From assembly GCA_029747015.1 (NCBI GenBank), contig JAKOGI010000829.1, positions 62,001 to 126,000 on the forward strand: a stretch of 64,000 nucleotides of DNA, given 5' to 3'. Made by a program: the position numbers and the translations under genes. Source of the DNA: Carnegiea gigantea (taxonomy: Eukaryota > Streptophyta > Magnoliopsida > Caryophyllales > Cactaceae). Positions 59,413 through 64,000 of this stretch are shown piece after piece. Within the stretch, counting starts at the first letter, position 1. Each line of letters begins with the position of its first letter. Under the pieces are notes generated by a model. That model had not been told where the DNA came from, did no database searches, and saw only the letters and a list, made by a program, of their open reading frames with translations.

Positions 59413-60224
59413 TATACATAAAAAACCATCCGAAAGTTGTGTCACCAAATACGAACAACAAAAAAATACACATATGTTCAGTACACGGAAAACAATCATC
59501 TGCAATTTGTGTGAAGAACTTTTAATATTTTGTTACTAATACATACAGAAAAAAATCTGCTCAAAATACACGTATAATGCATCTGCACTTTCTGTCACGA
59601 ATTACGAACAACCCCAGAAAAATTTATACATTCCTTCATTATGCCGGAAAAAACATATGTAAATTCTGTCACGAATTACGATGAACAAAAAATAAATGTG
59701 TTACATATACCGCAATAACCATCCACGTTTTGGTGACCTATAACAAATATTTCGTAAGCAATGCAAAAAAAAAAAATAAAAATTTAAGCATCTATTCTAT
59801 ATACAAAATCAAACCCAAAACATCTACAAGTCACGAATAACTAACATTTGCTTAACAACGCAAAAAAAAAGTTATTATTTCTTCAATATATATAACAAAA
59901 ATTATTTCATCTACAATTTCCGGCGCGACAAACAAATATTTTCATAACATCCGAAAAATAAATAAACTTTTCATCAAAAGTTTTCAAAATATGAGAAATA
60001 GTAGTTATATGTAGGAGTGGGTGAGAGTGGGTGGGAGTGTGAAGGAGTAGTGTTTTTTAGTGTGGGAAGAAGTGGGAAGAGGGGGGAAGAAGTGGGTGGG
60101 AGTGGGAAGGAGTGGGATGAGTCCATTAAACCACGAAAATAATGGAAGGAGGATGGAAAAAATTTGGTGGTTTATGAATATCTTAAATTTCAAACTACGT
60201 GATAATAGCCGAGTGCATTATTAT

Positions 60225-61671
60225 GGCCCTGTTCTTTTCGTAGTTTAATGGACCCAACCCACTCTTTCCCCCTCCCACCCACTCCTTCCCCCCCTTTCCC
60301 ACATCTTCCCTCACTCATTCACTTTCACCCACTCCTTCCCTCTCCTACATAAAACTATTATTTCTTATATTTTGAAAACTTTTATAATTTATGTAATTGT
60401 ATGTACGAATAGTCTGATAGTAATTATGAAAAGTTTTATTTATTTTTTGGATATTATGGAAATATTTGTTAGTCGTGTCGGAAATTATAGATGACCTAGT
60501 ATCTGTTATATATATTGAAGAAATAATAATTTTTTTCTGCTTTGTTAAGCAAATGTTAGTTTTTTGTGACTGCTAGATATTTTGAGTTTGATTCTGTATA
60601 TGGAAGAGATGTTTAATTTTTTTTTTTTTTGGGCGTGGGTTACGAAGTATTTGTTATAGGTCACCAAAGCGTAGATGATTATTGCTGTATGTATAATAGA
60701 TTTATTTTTCGTTCATCGTACTTTGGGGCCAAATTTGCAGATTTTTTTCCAGCATAATGAAAGAATGTGTAAATTTTTTTTGCATTATTTGTAATTCGTG
60801 ACACGAAGTACAGATGTATTGTACGTGTATTTTGAGCAGATATTTTTTTCACGTGTGCGCTAGTAACAAAATATTAAAAGTTCTCGATACTAATTGCAGA
60901 TGATTGATTCCGTGTATTGAGGGTCTGTTCTTTTTGTTGGGAAATATGGGTTGGTAAATGGGTGACGTTGGTTGAGATTGGTAGAAGTAGGTTAAAATAG
61001 ATTGAAGTGGGTATTTTTTGTTAAAGTGGGTTGAAGTATATTGAAATGAGTATTTTTTTGTTGAAGTTGGTTGAAATAAGTTGAAGTGGATTGATTTCTT
61101 TTTTTTTTGGGGGTGCATGATGGGTAGAAGTTGGTTAAAATAGTGGGAAATGGGTTGAAGTGTGCTGAAATTGGTTGAAATTGGTCGAAGTTGGCCTATT
61201 TTATTGAGTTCATAAAGTGGGTTGATATGGGTTGAAGTTGGTTGAGGTTGGTAAATTTGGATTTACCAACGAAAAGAACAAGGGCTAAACATGTGTATTT
61301 TTTTGTTGTTCGTATTTGGTTAATATATAAAAAAAAATATATCTGTAATTTGTTTTACGAATGATGAGAATTACACTTTTTTTGGATTAACGACCACGAA
61401 ATAATATTTCGTACTTGAGTCAACACAGATCTAAAAAATTTTTTTATCATCGGTAATTACTATCACAAATAAAAGATTACATTAAAAAAACAAAATACGT
61501 AACTTACATCAACTCTCCTACTTCATTCAACTCCTTTTCACTTCTTCCCACTCCTTCTTACTCCTTACGCCCTTTCTCACACTTAAAAAATAAAAATAAA
61601 ATACCACTCCTACCCATTCCTATCCACTCCTTTCCCCCCTTTCCCACTCCCACCTATCCCACACATAATCA
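60225..61671. repeat. Large inverted repeat, right arm
   Basis: Starts GGCCCTGTTCTTTTCG and runs to a CCCACTCCCACC region. The arms are separated by about 80 bases. Its outer end lacks the GGCCCTG terminus seen at the other outer end. Confidence 0.8.
60921..61285. mobile_element. GGCCCTG-family MITE in right arm
   Basis: Ends GGGTCTGTTCTTTTTGTTGG and CCAACGAAAAGAACAAGGGC, next to a TAA at 61286-61288 and TGA on the left. Interior GTTGAAGTGGG repeats mirror 58906-59412 without the nested MITE. Confidence 0.7.
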
Positions 61672-64000
61672 ACATGAGCAATAGATGAATGTAATATGTA
61701 ACCTATTCTGCTATATGATTTCAAAGGTCAATGGAATATCTTAAAAGAGAAATATTTTTGACATGCATTTCTTTGTCTCTTACATTGTCTATCATCATCT
61801 GGTTGAAACTCAACCACCGAGTTCATCTTACGTTTATTTTCTTTGATAAAATAGCATCTGTGCGACAAAAATAAGAAGGTGGCACAACGTTGTCGGGAAA
61901 ATCTCTCGTTGGATAACTTAGGCGATGAGGATGAAAGATGGCATTGATGGAGGATAGATCACAATTTGAGGCACCAATGTAGCACTTGAGGGGGGGGTTT
62001 AAAAAAAAACTTATTTATGTTTGTGACTCTATTTGTTGAAGCACTTCTCCCTTTTGATATTATATTGTTATTGTAACCATGGTCAAATATACATAAAATC
62101 CCCAATGCATTTACTAGCGTTCATGCAATTTATGTCTTACATGCAACCATGTCTTTCCACCTTCTGATAGAAGGGGAAATAGATAGCAAAGTGACATGAC
62201 AAAGCGTGCCATTTAATTGTATGTATGTTACTCTATTTTGATCAAAGGGATCATGTAACATTTCGGTAAATGATTTTGACAAAATGATCCATATATATTC
62301 TCACAAGTTATGTATATCCACCCAAAACAAGTGAATTACACTAGCATTAAGCTAATTGTATTTGTTGTGAAGTAAAATTTAGTCGCTCTCAGCAGGACAT
62401 GAGCTTTGAGCTTAATGGTTCTAGAATTCAGCCCCCCTCCCCCTCCCCGGGGGGGGGGGGTGTGCATTGTTGGGAATTTGGAAAACCTTTTACCTAGAAA
62501 ACAAGTCTATGCCCTTCTCATAATTACTTGCGACTCAAATATCCCCACAACCCATGCTCTGGGCTGAGTGATTTGAAGCGTATGTTAGGGCTGATATGCT
62601 TGTAAGTAGCAAACTGGGATATACTTCTGGTAGCTGTGGCCCTGCCAAACTCATCCTAGACTCAGAGAGCAAACAGAAAATAAGAAAATATGCTGCTCAC
62701 CACCTGGTTAGATGGCCAGTTCACACAATACCTCTGATCAATCTCCCTGCAGATTTCTCTGGTCATGTGCATCCTCAGTTTCAAATTTTTATGGTTATCT
62801 GATTCACTAATAAACATCTTTCAATGACTAAAATTGTACAAGTTACTTAATGTGTTTGTCATGCTGTTTGCTCCTCTGGCATTTTATCTTATTGTTGGAG
62901 GAGGTTGAAAAAGATTCTACTCTGATGATGGAAATAATCTTCAGATATTGCTGACAATGGCTATGTTCAGTTCATTGATCTTGAAATATGAGGAGGAACC
63001 TTGAAATTTTTGATAGAACTCCGACTTTTGTGCAGACCTGAAATTTGTAGAGTCCTTAGATTGCAGGTGGTCTGGAACATATAGAAAAAGGGTCTGGATG
63101 AGCCCTAAAATTTTTTAGAAGAGCTATGAAAATTGGTATGGCTGTAAAAGATTTCTTGGTTTAGCTGTCATTTTAGTGGAGTTGTTAATTCACCGCTGAA
63201 AGTTTCATAGGAAATTGAAATGAACACGGGCACACGGCTGATATCAGTTGAAAATGTGAGCTATTTAACCTTTTTTCTTCCTTTGGTCGGACGTTGTCAG
63301 GTGATGGTAAGATATCCCTTGTAATTTGCCACTGGTTAACAACCAAATATTGAGGGTCTCTAATCGTGGTTGTACTGACAATACATGCGAAGGTCTGTCT
63401 ACTTGGGAGGGTTGAGCTCAAGGCCATATGCCCTTAACTCAGCTGGACTTGTTATAAGGAGGGCTGAGTTTAGGTTTCTTTTGGCAGGCTTTCCTGAAGT
63501 TTAATCTAGTCCATCAATCGACCACCAACTAAAGATCCAATATCCTTTTTTCTTCTTTTTTCTGGGTTTTTTTTTGTTTTTTGGGGGGGGGGGGGGGCCT
63601 AAGGAACCAAGCTTGGTATTGAGATACTTAGAGAGCTCAGATAGATGTCATGAGTTGTGACCATGTAAATGACCAATGAGGCAATGGAGTTAGTGTTTGT
63701 TGAAAAGTTTCTTGGTATCCCCCATGGTTTTTTCACCAAGAGGTATCAAATGGCACTGAACACCCAAGGGCAAGTAGTAACAAAAAGACCACTTGGGGTG
63801 GAGAAAAAGGGGAGATAACAGTGATTAGGATATGATGCTTCATGGTACATGAGAGATCCACTAAGCATGACTAGGAGGAAAGTACACCTAGTGTATGGAC
63901 AACATATAGAATCCTTCTTGTGTTTTGTATGTGCCTCGAGGAGGCAGAATCAACGGAGTGGCGCCTTGTATGTTGTTGGTGGGCTTCTTCTATTCTGCAT

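Larger units (their letters stand above)
58188..60145. repeat. Large inverted repeat, left arm
   Basis: Starts GGCCCCGTTCTTTTCG and ends TCCATTAAACCACGAAAATA. Reverse complement of 60225-61671: for example, left GTTACGTATTTTGTTTTTT (58320) faces right AAAACAAAATACGTAAC (61485). Contains MITE 58906-59412, in which another MITE (59136-59312) is nested. No ORF of note. Confidence 0.82.
55917..64000 (+). other. GP210 intron 15, at least 8.1 kb, running off the window
   Basis: Holds an L1 remnant (about 56380-57360), a large inverted repeat (58188-61671) and GGCCCTG-family MITEs. 61700-64000 shows homopolymer junctions (62444, 63566) and no exon. If no exon lies further out, the gene would be truncated, but the intron simply may be long. 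Confidence 0.65.

Noticed and set aside
62596..62802. 68-codon plus-strand ORF, considered as a GP210 exon
   Set aside because: No match to the expected GP210 continuation and no good splice context with exon 15.
1..64000. CRISPR arrays, operons, ribosome-binding sites, tRNA or rRNA genes
   Set aside because: None seen; direct repeats here are tandem duplications or mobile-element ends, and the gene is spliced eukaryotic DNA.

Overview
This window is plant nuclear DNA, most likely from a eudicot. It is a low-density, repeat-rich stretch carrying one recognisable host gene. The evidence for a plant is a GT-AG-spliced nuclear-pore gene whose closest family member I recognise is the plant GP210/EMB3012 protein. 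It also holds plant-type LINEs (L1 and RTE), Ty3/Gypsy elements with plant primer-binding sites, and endogenous plant pararetrovirus (Caulimoviridae) sequence. I cannot name the species.

Layout. (1) 1-19450 holds two decayed, head-to-tail copies of one endogenous caulimovirid. Copy 1 (1-about 5720) is cut by the window start inside its coat-protein region. Copy 2 (7292-13120 plus 18825-19450) starts at a tRNA-Met-type primer-binding site. In both copies the domain order is coat protein, movement protein, protease-RT-RNase H, then an unrecognised downstream ORF. This order fits the cavemovirus/solendovirus branch better than badnaviruses, where the movement protein comes first. Copy 2 is split just upstream of its pregenomic promoter by a 5.7-kb non-autonomous LTR retrotransposon (13121-18824) on the minus strand. 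(2) 19451-about 22480 shows no gene, only diverged repeats. (3) 22840-55916 carries fifteen exons of GP210 on the plus strand, encoding the first 1023 residues, about half of the protein. The rest must lie beyond the window, because nothing after 55916 looks like a further exon. All splice phases agree and no exon is broken.

The GP210 introns are very large and hold nested mobile DNA. Intron 6 has an RTE LINE with a hAT-like MITE inside it. Intron 8 has a second MITE copy, an L1 LINE framed by an 18-bp target-site duplication, and a third MITE copy. Intron 11 has a Ty3/Gypsy element with 5-bp TSDs that lost its RT/RNase H/integrase core and was invaded by a Harbinger-like 3.5-kb element and a small palindromic MITE. 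Intron 15 has an L1 remnant and a 3.5-kb inverted repeat. A second small MITE family (termini GGATTCAAAAT) occurs four times.

How the parts relate: only GP210 looks functional. The viral copies, LINEs and LTR elements are all interrupted by stops, frameshifts or deletions. Nested insertions give a relative timeline (virus before the LTR element; RTE before hAT MITE; Gypsy before Harbinger-like and palindromic MITEs; inverted repeat before its nested MITE). I saw no tRNA, rRNA or CRISPR array.
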